DNA of 64,000 nt, from assembly GCF_000194605.1 (NCBI RefSeq), contig NC_015321.1, positions 1,674,001-1,738,000 of the forward strand. Reading direction: 5' to 3'. Positions 8,256-17,703 of this stretch are shown here, piece by piece. The stretch comes from Fluviicola taffensis DSM 16823. GTDB taxonomy: Bacteria > Bacteroidota > Bacteroidia > Flavobacteriales_D > Crocinitomicaceae. The position numbers and the translations under genes were made by a program. Within the stretch, counting starts at the first letter, position 1, and each line of letters opens with the position of its first letter. The notes under the pieces were generated by a model, which saw nothing but the letters and a program-made list of their open reading frames with translations, searched no databases and was not told the DNA's origin.

Positions 8256-10670
8256 ATGAAGTACTTGCTTTCCATCCTATTACTTACAACATCTACGTTT
8301 ATTTTTTCTCAAACTGGACGAATTACTGGCAAGGTTCGCGACCTTCAAGGCGAAGCTGTTGTAGGAGCTACAGTCTTTGTTAAGACTACTCAACTTTATG
8401 GAGCAAGTTCAGATGAAAATGGGAAATTCGTATTAGAGCTTCCTGTGGGGGTTTACAATTTGATTTGTAGAATGGATGGGATGAATACAGACACCATTCA
8501 AATCAATGTCACTGAAAATGGAATAATTGAATTGGACATTCCTATGGAAGAAATTTCTACCATATTGGATGTTGTGGAAGTAAAAGTAGGAAAGTTTGAC
8601 AAACCATTAGAGGACCAAACAGTTTCTATGGAAATCTTAAAGCCCCGTTTAATTGAAAGCAAAAACACGCGTAGCATAGAAACTGCATTGGATCAAACTC
8701 CTGGACTAAACATTTTGGATGGAGAACCTCAAATTCGTGGAGGGAGTGGATTTACCTTTGGGGTAGGCTCTAAAGTTGCGGTTTTAGTAGACGACATGCC
8801 CATGCTCTCTGGTGATGCTGGAAGACCAGAGTGGGGATTTATTCCAGTAGAAAATATCAGTCAGGTTGAAGTGATTAAAGGTGCTGCTTCTGTTTTAAGC
8901 GGAAGCTCTGCTTTATCTGGCTCCATTAATATTCGCACAGCATATCCAACCGCAAAACCCTTAACCAAAGTGATTTTGTATTCCGGATTATATAGTACCC
9001 CTTCAATGCAAGGATCCAAATGGTATGATGACACTCCACTAATCGCAGGTGCAACATTTTTGCATTCTCGTAAACACAAACAATGGGATATTGTTCTAGG
9101 AGGAAACTTTAACTACGATCATGGTTATATGGGACCACCAGTGGTAAGAGATTCAATGGTATTTGCAGATACAATAACCAATTTCACCAACCGTCAAATG
9201 GTTAGTAAACGAGCACGCATAAATTTTAATCTATCTAGAAGAGCACCGAAAATAAAAGGATTAGTTTATGGTATAAATGGGAATTTCATGGTTTCTGAAT
9301 CTAATATGGTATTTGCTTGGTTAGACGACACTAGTGGTATTTTCTCTGCGTATCCTGGAGCTGTCTTCCTTCAAAAACAACTCATATTTAATATTGATCC
9401 ATATATTTTATATTCTACAAAAAATGGTTCTAAGCATAGCCTTCGAACAAGAATGTTTAGAACAGCAAATGATATCACGGCTGACCAAGATAATCAAGCA
9501 ACAGTACTTTACGCAGACTATCAATACAAAACAATTATTAAACAAATTTCAAAGGTTGAGTTTATTGGAGGAATAACTGCACAAAACACTTATTCCTATG
9601 CACAAATATATAGGGCATCAGGAAACGACGCTACAAATAAATTAGTTAATATATCAGCTTATGCTCAAGCAGAGAAAAAATTCTGGAATCGATTAACATT
9701 GTCAGTCGGTGGGCGCTTGGAATATTTCCAATTAAATGATTCTATTACTGCATTAAAGCCGATTTTTAGAGCAGGATCCAACTTTAAAATTCATAAGGCC
9801 ACTTTTTTAAGAGCATCTTATGGCCAAGGTTATCGTTTTCCAACTATTACTGAAAGATATATTAAAACAGGAGTTGGTAATTTCGGAGTTTTTCCAAATC
9901 CAGAAATAAAAGCAGAAACAAGTTGGAATGCTGAATTTGGGATCAAACAAGGATTTAAAATTGGTCCAGTAATGAGTTTTGTAGATGTTGCAGGTTTTTG
10001 GCAAGAATACGAAAACACGATTGAATACATGTTTGGAATTTGGCAACCAATCGGAGGAGGAAATCCGCTTTCATCATCTGCCGGATTTATGTTTTTAAAT
10101 ACTGGTAAATCAAGAGTAAAAGGTATTGATGCATCTTTAGCAGGGACAATTGCAGTAGGAAAAAAAGGAGACCTTACCTTCCTTGCAGGATATACGTATA
10201 TTGTTCCTACAACTCTAACTCCCGACTATTTGTATGCTACAGATTCATTAAATCGTAAATTCACTTATAATACAACATCTTTAGATACAACTTCGAGAAT
10301 TTTAAAATACCGTTTTTTACATAATGTAAAAGTGGATATGGAATATACATTTGCGAAAAAACTTTCTATAGGATTTAGTGCAAAGTACTATTCCAAAATA
10401 GTGAACATGGATGCGATTATTAAAGATTTCGAAAAATTGACTCAAGATATTGATGAACTTCAAGATCTTAGATACATGGATTATTACAATTCCAACCGTC
10501 ATGGTAACTGGATCTTTGATGCACGTATTTCCTATCTGTTGAAAGACAAACATCGTTTTGCAATCATTGGAAGCAATATTTTGAACAAAACATATTCTTT
10601 GAGACCGTTGAAAATTGAACAGCCAAGAACGGTCATGCTTCAATATACCTTGAAATTAGGAGGAGATTAA
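8256..10670 (+). CDS. TonB-dependent outer membrane receptor
   Basis: Start set at the ATG at 8256, which gives a clean signal peptide (MKYLLSILLLTTSTFIFSQ). The longer in-frame GTG start lies inside the terminator stem and is rejected. The product is about 804 residues. After the signal comes a carboxypeptidase-regulatory-like beta domain (about 20-105, GRITGKVRDLQGEAVVGATV), then the plug (about 120-245, with IRGGSGFTFGVGSKVAVLVDDMPM and GAASVLSGSSALSGSINI), then a 22-strand-type barrel ending in an aromatic-rich strand (TVMLQYTLKLG). No SusD partner is adjacent, so this is not a classical glycan-uptake pair. The ligand is unknown; the neighbouring Sco-family gene hints weakly at metal uptake. 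Confidence 0.92.
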   Translation: MKYLLSILLLTTSTFIFSQTGRITGKVRDLQGEAVVGATVFVKTTQLYGASSDENGKFVLELPVGVYNLICRMDGMNTDTIQINVTENGIIELDIPMEEISTILDVVEVKVGKFDKPLEDQTVSMEILKPRLIESKNTRSIETALDQTPGLNILDGEPQIRGGSGFTFGVGSKVAVLVDDMPMLSGDAGRPEWGFIPVENISQVEVIKGAASVLSGSSALSGSINIRTAYPTAKPLTKVILYSGLYSTPSMQGSKWYDDTPLIAGATFLHSRKHKQWDIVLGGNFNYDHGYMGPPVVRDSMVFADTITNFTNRQMVSKRARINFNLSRRAPKIKGLVYGINGNFMVSESNMVFAWLDDTSGIFSAYPGAVFLQKQLIFNIDPYILYSTKNGSKHSLRTRMFRTANDITADQDNQATVLYADYQYKTIIKQISKVEFIGGITAQNTYSYAQIYRASGNDATNKLVNISAYAQAEKKFWNRLTLSVGGRLEYFQLNDSITALKPIFRAGSNFKIHKATFLRASYGQGYRFPTITERYIKTGVGNFGVFPNPEIKAETSWNAEFGIKQGFKIGPVMSFVDVAGFWQEYENTIEYMFGIWQPIGGGNPLSSSAGFMFLNTGKSRVKGIDASLAGTIAVGKKGDLTFLAGYTYIVPTTLTPDYLYATDSLNRKFTYNTTSLDTTSRILKYRFLHNVKVDMEYTFAKKLSIGFSAKYYSKIVNMDAIIKDFEKLTQDIDELQDLRYMDYYNSNRHGNWIFDARISYLLKDKHRFAIIGSNILNKTYSLRPLKIEQPRTVMLQYTLKLGGD

Positions 10671-10694
10671 TGTTTGTTGAAAGCAATTAGGCAG

Positions 10695-10702
10695 TATTTT
10701 TG
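10695..10702 (+). promoter_or_regulatory. -7 promoter element TATTTTTG
   Basis: Exact TAnnTTTG match ending 12 nt before the ATG of the Sco-family gene, implying a very short leader. It suggests that the gene can be transcribed independently of the TonB receptor. Confidence 0.45.
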
Positions 10703-10714
10703 TAAAAAAACAAG

Positions 10715-11371
10715 ATGCGTGTTTTAATTGTTGCCCTCATTTTTATTGTTGGAATTACGGTTGCTTATTTTTTGAATCAGCCCAGTGAGAAACCCTTGAA
10801 AATCTACAATCCTGTAGATGTGGAATCAGAAATGGTTGAAAAGGATTTGGCTCGCAAAGGGTATGGACATACCATTCAGGAATTTTCATTTACAGATCAA
10901 ACAGGTAAGTCTTACGGATCAAAAGATTTGAAAGGAAAAATCTATGTTGCCGAATATTTCTTTACGACTTGTGGAACAATCTGTCCAAGAATGAATCAAG
11001 AAATGATGCGGGTTCAAAAAGCATATCAAAGAAACGAACAATTCAAAATTCTTAGTTTTACAGTTGATCCAGAAACAGATTCTGTGGCACAAATGAAAAT
11101 CTATGCAGATGGACACGGAGCAGATCCCAAACAATGGCATTTTCTGACTGGAGACAAAAAAGACTTATATAAACTCGCACGCAGAAGCTTCTTTGTTCTG
11201 AAACCAGCTGAAGCAGCTAATCAGGGTGATGTAGGCTCCGATTTCATTCACACCAACTATTTTGTCTTAGTGGATACCAAGAAACAAATTCGCGGATATT
11301 ACGATGGAACAAGTTCCAAAGAAGTGGATAAACTGATTGGGGATATCGGGAAGCTTTTGGAAGAAAAATAG
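10715..11371 (+). CDS. SCO1/SenC family thioredoxin-fold protein
   Basis: 218 residues with an N-terminal signal anchor (about residues 3-20) and a periplasmic thioredoxin fold. The copper-binding/redox motif CGTIC is present (Cys86 and Cys90 within FFTTCGTICPRMN), as is the distal His179 in DFIHTNYFVLVD, so the full Cys-Cys-His metal site of Sco proteins is intact. Sco proteins deliver copper to, or keep reduced, the CuA centre of cytochrome c oxidase. No oxidase genes are in this window; the upstream neighbour is a TonB receptor 44 bp away. Confidence 0.92.
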   Translation: MRVLIVALIFIVGITVAYFLNQPSEKPLKIYNPVDVESEMVEKDLARKGYGHTIQEFSFTDQTGKSYGSKDLKGKIYVAEYFFTTCGTICPRMNQEMMRVQKAYQRNEQFKILSFTVDPETDSVAQMKIYADGHGADPKQWHFLTGDKKDLYKLARRSFFVLKPAEAANQGDVGSDFIHTNYFVLVDTKKQIRGYYDGTSSKEVDKLIGDIGKLLEEK

Positions 11372-11693
11372 TCAAATCCTCACAAACATTAATGACGCAA
11401 AAACCCATATTTTACCACAAATGCGCAAATGTTTGAGGCGCTTACCAGTCGCCTCCATATCCATAAGCATTAATAAATTTATACTTATTCGTTTCAAAAG
11501 CGAGTGCGGTGCGCCTATGCTGAAGCTTCAGCGTAAGCATTAGCCGAGCCAATAATTTGTGCATTTGCGGTAAAAAATACTAGTGGGTGTTAATTGTGAT
11601 TAATCACCACTTCAAAGGTGGAACTTTAGAATTTCAAGTATTCGTTTCGGAATTCTGCTTATTTTCGGTCACAGATATCGAAAAAGCAATTCC
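11372..11693. other. Intergenic region holding a repeat element
   Basis: A 322-bp gap between the Sco gene and the transporter. It holds an inverted repeat pair (11411-11430 and 11555-11574) enclosing a small palindromic core, described separately. No ORF with coding character was seen. Confidence 0.6.
11411..11574. repeat. Inverted-repeat-bounded noncoding element
   Basis: Termini 11411-11430 and 11555-11574 are inverted repeats of 20 bp with 18 matches (left arm TTTACCACAAATGCGCAAAT). Inside, 11518-11533 contains the perfect 14-bp palindrome GCTGAAGCTTCAGC. No ORF is present. The layout resembles a small nonautonomous repeat or MITE-like element, and its arms share the spaced CGCAAA/CCACAAA character of the repeats near 49.5 and 52.2 kb. 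Confidence 0.5.
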
Positions 11694-13463
11694 ATGCAAA
11701 CTACAAAAACAAACTACGGAGCACTTTCCACATTGACCACTGTTTTCTTCTTTTGGGGATTCATAGCCGCTGGGAACAATATTTTCATTCCATTTTGTAA
11801 GCACTATTTCAATCTAGACCAATTTCAAAGTCAACTCATCGATTTTGCGTTCTACGGAGCTTATTATTTGGGAGCACTTGGTTTATTTGTTTTCAGTACA
11901 GTTACCGGAAGAGATTTGGTTTCCACATGGGGCTATAAAAAAAGTATTGTTCAAGGATTACTTTTCTCTGCTTTAGGTGCTGCGATGATGATCATCTCTG
12001 TGTACCTGAATGTCTTTGCAGCTATGTTATTTGGTTTATTCATTGTCGCATTGGGCTTTTCACTGCAACAAACTTCGGCTAATCCATTCATGATCTCATT
12101 GGGAGACGAAAAAACAGGAAGCAACCGAATTAATTTGGGAGGAGCAATCAACAGTTTAGGGACCAACATAGGGCCAATTATCGTTTCAATCGCACTTTTC
12201 AGCACCACCGCTGCAATACGTGATGAAGAAATTCAGGCTCTCGGATTAAGCAAAGTAGTTGTATTGTACGCCTGCGTTGGCTGTTTATTTCTTGGAATTG
12301 CAGCATTATTTGCTTTTTCTAAAAAGTTACCTAGTGGAAAATTAGAACAAGCAATTGATGAAACCTCCGAAAAAGCAAAGAAAGGAATGATTACCATGTT
12401 AGTCATGACTGGTTTACTAATTGCCTGTTTTTCACCCGTATTTAGTAGCTATCGTTCTGATGAAGCAAAACAATTAACGGAATTAAAAGGTGATTTGGAA
12501 CAATTGACGATTGGCGAAGACAACAAACCAATCAAAAATTTGACAGCATCTCAAATTGAAACGAAAAAGGAAATTGAGGTAGGAATCAAAAAAATTCAAG
12601 AACCCCTTGAGAAATATAGAATGGTTTGGCTCTCAGCAGGACTACTTTGTGTACTTGGCGGTATTTTATTTGCTAACCGATCTGCAAAAAAGAATGAAAG
12701 TGGCTGGGGAGCATTGAAATATCCACAGCTAAGTTTGGGAATGTTGGCAATTTTCGTTTATGTCGGTGTTGAGGTTGCTGTTGGAAGTAACCTAAGTGAA
12801 TTATTAAAACAACCTGCCTTTGGAGGATACGAATCCTCTGAAACCACTCCATTTATTGCCATGTATTGGGGAAGTTTAATGATTGGTCGTTGGTCTGGCT
12901 CAATCAATGCCTTCAACTTGTCTCAACAAACCAAATTGATTCTGAAATTTATCGTTCCACTTATCGCTTTAGGAGTAAGTTTAACGGTTTCTATTGTTTC
13001 AGGATATGAAGTGAAGGCGCTTTATTGGTACTTTATCTGTGTCTTGATTCAAATCGCAGCTTCCTATTTAACTCAAGACAAACCTGCTCGTTCACTTGCA
13101 CTTTTCGGAAGTCTCGGATTCATCTGTATTCTTATCGGTTTAAGTACAACTGGAATTGTTTCCATCTATTCCTTCTTAAGTGCTGGGCTTTTCTGTTCTA
13201 CCATGTGGTCGTGTATTTTCTCTCTTTCTCTAGCAGGATTAGGGAAACATCAAGCTCAAGGTTCTGGATTTTTAGTCATGATGATCTTAGGAGGGGGATT
13301 AATTCCTCCCATTCAAGGAAAATTATCCGATATCATCGGAATTCAGCCTTCTTTTATTGTTGGTGCCGTTTGTTTTGCATACATCACTTTCTTTGCAATA
13401 TTCGTCAATAAGTTGCTCAAAAAACAAGGTATTTCCCTAGACGAATCTTCTTCTTCACACTAA
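11694..13463 (+). CDS. FucP-like MFS sugar transporter with central insertion
   Basis: 589 residues, against about 410-440 for FucP/NagP-type MFS permeases. About 12 transmembrane segments are predicted by eye. N-terminal features fit this subfamily: FFFWGFIAAGNNIFIPF in helix 1, a long first loop, and GFSLQQTSANPFMISLG in helix 4 (the QxxANP signature), followed by RINLGGAINSLGTNIGP. The extra length includes a charged, coiled-coil-like stretch at about residues 250-310, between hydrophobic segments, absent from the compact family members. Sugar or aminosugar import by proton symport is the family role; the substrate is unknown. It stands alone, with its own terminator. Confidence 0.82.
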   Translation: MQTTKTNYGALSTLTTVFFFWGFIAAGNNIFIPFCKHYFNLDQFQSQLIDFAFYGAYYLGALGLFVFSTVTGRDLVSTWGYKKSIVQGLLFSALGAAMMIISVYLNVFAAMLFGLFIVALGFSLQQTSANPFMISLGDEKTGSNRINLGGAINSLGTNIGPIIVSIALFSTTAAIRDEEIQALGLSKVVVLYACVGCLFLGIAALFAFSKKLPSGKLEQAIDETSEKAKKGMITMLVMTGLLIACFSPVFSSYRSDEAKQLTELKGDLEQLTIGEDNKPIKNLTASQIETKKEIEVGIKKIQEPLEKYRMVWLSAGLLCVLGGILFANRSAKKNESGWGALKYPQLSLGMLAIFVYVGVEVAVGSNLSELLKQPAFGGYESSETTPFIAMYWGSLMIGRWSGSINAFNLSQQTKLILKFIVPLIALGVSLTVSIVSGYEVKALYWYFICVLIQIAASYLTQDKPARSLALFGSLGFICILIGLSTTGIVSIYSFLSAGLFCSTMWSCIFSLSLAGLGKHQAQGSGFLVMMILGGGLIPPIQGKLSDIIGIQPSFIVGAVCFAYITFFAIFVNKLLKKQGISLDESSSSH

Positions 13464-13494
13464 AAAAAGCAACAATTTAAATCCCTTTATTTTG

Positions 13495-13521
13495 AAAAGA
13501 CGACCGATTGAGTCGTCTTTT
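13495..13521 (+). terminator. Rho-independent terminator after MFS gene
   Basis: A 10-bp stem (AAAAGACGAC at 13495-13504 with GTCGTCTTTT at 13512-13521), a 7-nt loop and a terminal T4. Confidence 0.8.
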
Positions 13522-13612
13522 CCTGCTTAAGACCCATAAACATTGAATTCCTAATAATAATCTAAATTGAATCTAAATAAGCTGAAAGGGTTATTCGGGT
13601 TGTTCTAGCTAT

Positions 13613-13620
13613 TAAATTTG
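13613..13620 (+). promoter_or_regulatory. -7 promoter element TAAATTTG of sdhCAB
   Basis: Exact TAnnTTTG match, 28 nt upstream of the sdhC ATG and downstream of the MFS terminator, so it is the likely operon promoter. Confidence 0.55.
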
Positions 13621-13648
13621 TATCGTTTGAAACATTTTTTAAAATACT

Positions 13649-14623
13649 ATGAGTAAATCTGGAATATTTACGTCCTCATTAGCAAAGAAGTATTGGATGG
13701 CACTTACTGGGCTTTTCCTAATAACCTTTCTCGTTGGACACTTGCTTGGAAACATGCAACTAATTACTAAGACAGGAGAAGAAGGTAGACGTGCATTCAA
13801 TGAGTACGCTTACTTCATGGGCCACAACATCTTTATCAAGATTTTGGCTTATGTTACTTATGCTTCTATTTTAGCACATGCTATTATTGGATTGTACTTA
13901 GCTGTACAAAACAAAAAAGCGCGTCCGCAAAACTATGCTTACAACAAACCAAACACGAACTCAGGAACTGCTTCTCGTAACATGGCTGTTTTGGGAACAA
14001 TTATCTTGGTGTTTATTTGTACACACATGGCAAATTTTTGGTACAAGCAAAAAGTAGCTGAAACAGTTGCTTTGCATACCGTTGAAAGACCAATCACAAT
14101 GCCTATTGGCCAAGACCCAATGTCAGGTCAGCCAATGATGGGAACATTTGATGTGACTTACTATTTGACAACGAATGGAACATACGAAGCAGATTACGGG
14201 TATTTCAAACCAGAAAAAGCGTATGTTACTATCAAAAATGGTCAACTTACAAATGTCACTAAAACACTTGCTGAAGCGAAACGTTTCAAAGTTGGTGAGC
14301 ACGATGATTTAATCGAGACTTCCACAAACTTGAAAGCTGCTCAAGGATACAAAGATTTACATACCGTGGTGATGAACTTCTTCGGTCATTCTGAACAAGG
14401 TCTTCCAACAAACGAATACGCACTTTGGGCAGTTATTGGTTATGTTATCTCCATGTTGGTATTGATGTTCCACTTGTGGCACGGATTTGCTTCTTCTTTC
14501 CAATCATTGGGGCTCAACCATCAAAAATACAATGGGGTGATTACGTTTACTGGTAAAGCTTTCGCAATCGTTGTTCCTTTGCTCTTTGCGATTATTCCAG
14601 TACTCATTTATTTAAATAGATAA
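13649..14623 (+). CDS. sdhC: Succinate dehydrogenase cytochrome b subunit, enlarged
   Basis: Membrane anchor of complex II in the Bacteroidota/diheme style. Recognisable parts are [23 protein letters not shown] (His31), a helix with [14 protein letters not shown] (His77), [22 protein letters not shown] (His126), and a C-terminal helix pair with [22 protein letters not shown]. The conserved histidines are candidate heme ligands. The protein is 324 residues, about 100 more than most Bacteroidota homologues; the extra is a hydrophilic block at about residues 136-233 between two helices, rich in Met, Gly and Thr. First gene of sdhCAB, 20 bp before sdhA. Confidence 0.93.
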   Translation: MSKSGIFTSSLAKKYWMALTGLFLITFLVGHLLGNMQLITKTGEEGRRAFNEYAYFMGHNIFIKILAYVTYASILAHAIIGLYLAVQNKKARPQNYAYNKPNTNSGTASRNMAVLGTIILVFICTHMANFWYKQKVAETVALHTVERPITMPIGQDPMSGQPMMGTFDVTYYLTTNGTYEADYGYFKPEKAYVTIKNGQLTNVTKTLAEAKRFKVGEHDDLIETSTNLKAAQGYKDLHTVVMNFFGHSEQGLPTNEYALWAVIGYVISMLVLMFHLWHGFASSFQSLGLNHQKYNGVITFTGKAFAIVVPLLFAIIPVLIYLNR

Positions 14624-14643
14624 CACATTCAAAAAAGTACTCT

Positions 14644-16656
14644 ATGTCTATTCTAGATTCAAAAATACCAGAAGGTCACATTTCACAAAAATGGACCGAC
14701 TACAAAGACCACTTGCGCTTAGTTGCTCCAAACAATCGTCCGAAAATTGACGTAATTGTTGTTGGAACAGGTTTGGCAGGAGCAGCAGCAGCAGCCTCTC
14801 TTGGAGAAATGGGATACAATGTGAAAGCATTTTGTTTCCAAGATTCTCCACGTCGTGCGCATTCTATTGCAGCTCAAGGTGGTATCAATGCAGCAAAAAA
14901 CTACCAAAATGACGGAGATTCTATTTTCCGTTTGTTCTACGATACAATCAAAGGTGGTGACTACCGTGCTCGTGAAGCAAACGTTCACCGTTTAGCAGAG
15001 GTTTCTGGAAATATCATTGACCAATGTGTTGCTCAAGGTGTTCCATTTGCACGCGAATATGGAGGTTTGTTGGATAACCGTTCATTCGGTGGTACACAAG
15101 TTCAACGTACTTTCTACGCAGCAGGACAAACAGGACAACAATTATTGTTGGGAGCGTATTCCGCTATTTCACGTCAAATTGGATTAGGGAATGTACAAAT
15201 GTACAACCGCCATGAGATGTTGGATTTAGTGAAAGTAGACGGAAAAGCACGTGGAATCATTGCTCGTAACTTAATTACTGGTGAAATTGAACGTCATTCA
15301 GCTCACGCTGTAATTCTTTGTACGGGTGGTTACGGAAACGTTTACTTCCTTTCTACCAATGCAATGGGATCTAACGTAACAGCAGCTTGGAAAGCACACA
15401 AACGTGGAGCTTACTTCGCTAATCCATGTTACGTACAAATTCACCCAACATGTATTCCTGTTCACGGAACGAACCAATCGAAATTGACCTTGATGTCAGA
15501 GTCATTGCGAAATTCTGGTCGTATTTGGGTACCGAAGAAAAAAGAAGATGCAGAAGCAATTCGCGCTGGACAAATGAGACCAACAGAAATTGCGGAAGAA
15601 GATAGAGATTATTACTTGGAACGCCGTTACCCAGCATTTGGAAACTTAGTTCCACGTGATGTAGCTTCACGCGCAGCAAAAGAGCGTTGTGACGCAGGAT
15701 TTGGAATTGAAGCAAACGACACCATGGAAGGTGTTTATTTGGATTTCTCAGCTGAGATTAAAGCAAAAGGAAAACAAGCTGCTCTTACTTCAGGAAACCA
15801 CAATCCTAGTGAAGAGGAAATTATCAAATTGGGTAAAAAATGGGTAGAAGAGAAATACGGAAACTTGTTCCAGATGTATGAAAAAATTACAGATGAGAAC
15901 CCGTATGAAACTCCAATGAAAATTTATCCAGCAGTTCACTACACGATGGGTGGTGTTTGGGTTGATTACAACTTACAATCAACAATCCCAGGTTGTTTCG
16001 TTGCTGGTGAAGCAAATTTCTCAGATCACGGTGCAAACCGTTTAGGAGCTTCTGCTTTGATGCAAGGATTGGCAGATGGATATTTCGTATTGCCATACAC
16101 TGTTTCCGATTATTTGGCTGGTGATATCCGTACGGGGAAAATTTCTACTGATTCACCTGAATTCGAAGAAGCAGAAAACCACGTGAAGGATTTGATTTCA
16201 AAATTCTTAACGAACAACGGATCAAAAACTGTTGATCATTTCCACAAACGTTTGGGTCACATTATGTGGAACAAAGTAGGTATGGGAAGAAACGTACAAG
16301 GATTGACAGAAGCTATTTCAGAAATTGCAGCATTGCGTGAAGAGTTTTACAAAGAAGTTTACGTTCCAGGTGATGCAAATGAATTGAATCCGGAATTGGA
16401 GAAAGCACTTCGCGTAGCTGACTTCATGGAATTGGGTCAATTGATGGCAAGAGACGCTCTACAACGTAACGAATCTTGTGGTGGACACTTCCGTGAAGAA
16501 TATCAAGATGCAGAAGGTGAAACTTTACGTGACGACGAAAACTTCAACTTCGTTGGAGCATGGGAGTACAACGGAATGGACATTAATCAATCCGAGTTAC
16601 ACAAAGAAGTATTGAACTACGAGTACATCAAAATCGCTGCAAGAAATTATAAATAA
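14644..16656 (+). CDS. sdhA: Succinate dehydrogenase/fumarate reductase flavoprotein subunit
   Basis: 670 residues, cytoplasmic, with covalent FAD; it oxidises succinate to fumarate at the head of complex II. The N-terminal dinucleotide fold [19 protein letters not shown] (about 38-56) is followed by the FAD-attachment region [15 protein letters not shown]. Active-site segments are [13 protein letters not shown] and [15 protein letters not shown]. The C-terminal helical domain is complete ([12 protein letters not shown]). The length fits the long Bacteroidota subclass, SdhE-independent by family knowledge. Middle gene of sdhCAB. Confidence 0.97.
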   Translation: MSILDSKIPEGHISQKWTDYKDHLRLVAPNNRPKIDVIVVGTGLAGAAAAASLGEMGYNVKAFCFQDSPRRAHSIAAQGGINAAKNYQNDGDSIFRLFYDTIKGGDYRAREANVHRLAEVSGNIIDQCVAQGVPFAREYGGLLDNRSFGGTQVQRTFYAAGQTGQQLLLGAYSAISRQIGLGNVQMYNRHEMLDLVKVDGKARGIIARNLITGEIERHSAHAVILCTGGYGNVYFLSTNAMGSNVTAAWKAHKRGAYFANPCYVQIHPTCIPVHGTNQSKLTLMSESLRNSGRIWVPKKKEDAEAIRAGQMRPTEIAEEDRDYYLERRYPAFGNLVPRDVASRAAKERCDAGFGIEANDTMEGVYLDFSAEIKAKGKQAALTSGNHNPSEEEIIKLGKKWVEEKYGNLFQMYEKITDENPYETPMKIYPAVHYTMGGVWVDYNLQSTIPGCFVAGEANFSDHGANRLGASALMQGLADGYFVLPYTVSDYLAGDIRTGKISTDSPEFEEAENHVKDLISKFLTNNGSKTVDHFHKRLGHIMWNKVGMGRNVQGLTEAISEIAALREEFYKEVYVPGDANELNPELEKALRVADFMELGQLMARDALQRNESCGGHFREEYQDAEGETLRDDENFNFVGAWEYNGMDINQSELHKEVLNYEYIKIAARNYK

Positions 16657-16667
16657 TTGAAGATGGG

Positions 16668-16703
16668 TTTGATAGGGACGCAAAGCATTGCGTCCCTATC
16701 AAA
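16668..16703. repeat. Perfect 16-bp palindromic hairpin between sdhA and sdhB
   Basis: Arms 16668-16683 and 16688-16703 (TTTGATAGGGACGCAA and its exact complement) with a 4-nt AGCA loop. No T-tract follows, so it is not a standard terminator. It lies inside the operon and looks like a dispersed REP-type palindrome or an mRNA processing/stability element. Confidence 0.8.
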
Positions 16704-16730
16704 TCCCAATCGAAACATAAATATTGAGAG

Positions 16731-17495
16731 ATGGCATCAAAAACAATAAATATAAACCTGAAGATTTGGCGTCAAAAGAACGTGAATTCAAAAGGAAGTA
16801 TGGAAACATACAAATTGGACAACGTTTCAACGGATAGTTCATTCTTAGAAATGTTGGATCAATTGAACGAGCAATTAGTGAACGATCGTCAAGAACCAAT
16901 CGCATTTGACCACGATTGCCGTGAAGGAATCTGCGGAATGTGTTCATTGTACATCAACGGAGAAGCTCATGGTCCAGACCGCGCAGTTACAACTTGTCAG
17001 TTGCACATGCGTAAATTCAAAGACGGTGAAACTATTTATGTAGAACCTTGGAGAGCAAAAGCATTCCCAGTAATCAAAGATTTGGTTGTTGACCGTTCAG
17101 CATTTGATCGTATCCAACAAGCAGGAGGGTTCGTTTCTGTAAACACTTCTGGACGTACCATGGATGCAAATGCTATTCCAATCGGAAAAGCGGAAGCTGA
17201 CAAAGCATTTGAAGCAGCAACTTGTATTGGTTGTGGAGCTTGTGTTGCAAGCTGTAAGAACGCTTCTGCGATGTTGTTCGTTTCTGCGAAAGTATCCCAA
17301 TTGGCATTGTTGCCGCAAGGGCAGGTTGAAGCTCAGCAACGTGTTTTAAACATGGTCAAACAAATGGACGAAGAAGGATTCGGAAACTGTACCAACACAG
17401 GTGCTTGTGCTGTTGAATGTCCGAAAGAGATTTCTTTGGAGAACATTGCACGCATGAACCGCGAATATTTGGTTGCAATGGTTTCGGCAGAGTAA
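16731..17495 (+). CDS. sdhB: Succinate dehydrogenase/fumarate reductase iron-sulfur subunit
   Basis: 254 residues, linking the flavoprotein to the membrane subunit. The N-terminal plant-type ferredoxin domain has [10 protein letters not shown] plus a distal Cys in VTTCQLHM for the [2Fe-2S] cluster. The C-terminal domain has [14 protein letters not shown] and [13 protein letters not shown] for the [4Fe-4S] and [3Fe-4S] clusters. All ligands are present. Last gene of sdhCAB; the 74-bp spacer from sdhA contains a strong hairpin, and a terminator follows. Confidence 0.97.
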   Translation: MASKTININLKIWRQKNVNSKGSMETYKLDNVSTDSSFLEMLDQLNEQLVNDRQEPIAFDHDCREGICGMCSLYINGEAHGPDRAVTTCQLHMRKFKDGETIYVEPWRAKAFPVIKDLVVDRSAFDRIQQAGGFVSVNTSGRTMDANAIPIGKAEADKAFEAATCIGCGACVASCKNASAMLFVSAKVSQLALLPQGQVEAQQRVLNMVKQMDEEGFGNCTNTGACAVECPKEISLENIARMNREYLVAMVSAE

Positions 17496-17514
17496 AATAA
17501 TCTATACAACTTAC

Positions 17515-17548
17515 AAAAAAGGAACTCAGAATTTGAGTTCCTTTTTTT
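17515..17548 (+). terminator. Rho-independent terminator of sdhCAB
   Basis: A 14-bp stem (AAAAAAGGAACTCA at 17515-17528 with its complement at 17534-17547) and a 7-T tract ending in 17548. Confidence 0.85.
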
Positions 17549-17703
17549 ATTTAGAGTAACTAAATCAGAGAAAAACACAAAATAAAAAGTTTTATTTTTA
17601 ACACTACCACACTAATTTCCACCTAAACAAGCTCTTAATTAACATATATTTTTTCTTTTCTTAATAATTCTATATATTAGCACATCTTTAATTTACTCAT
17701 GTT

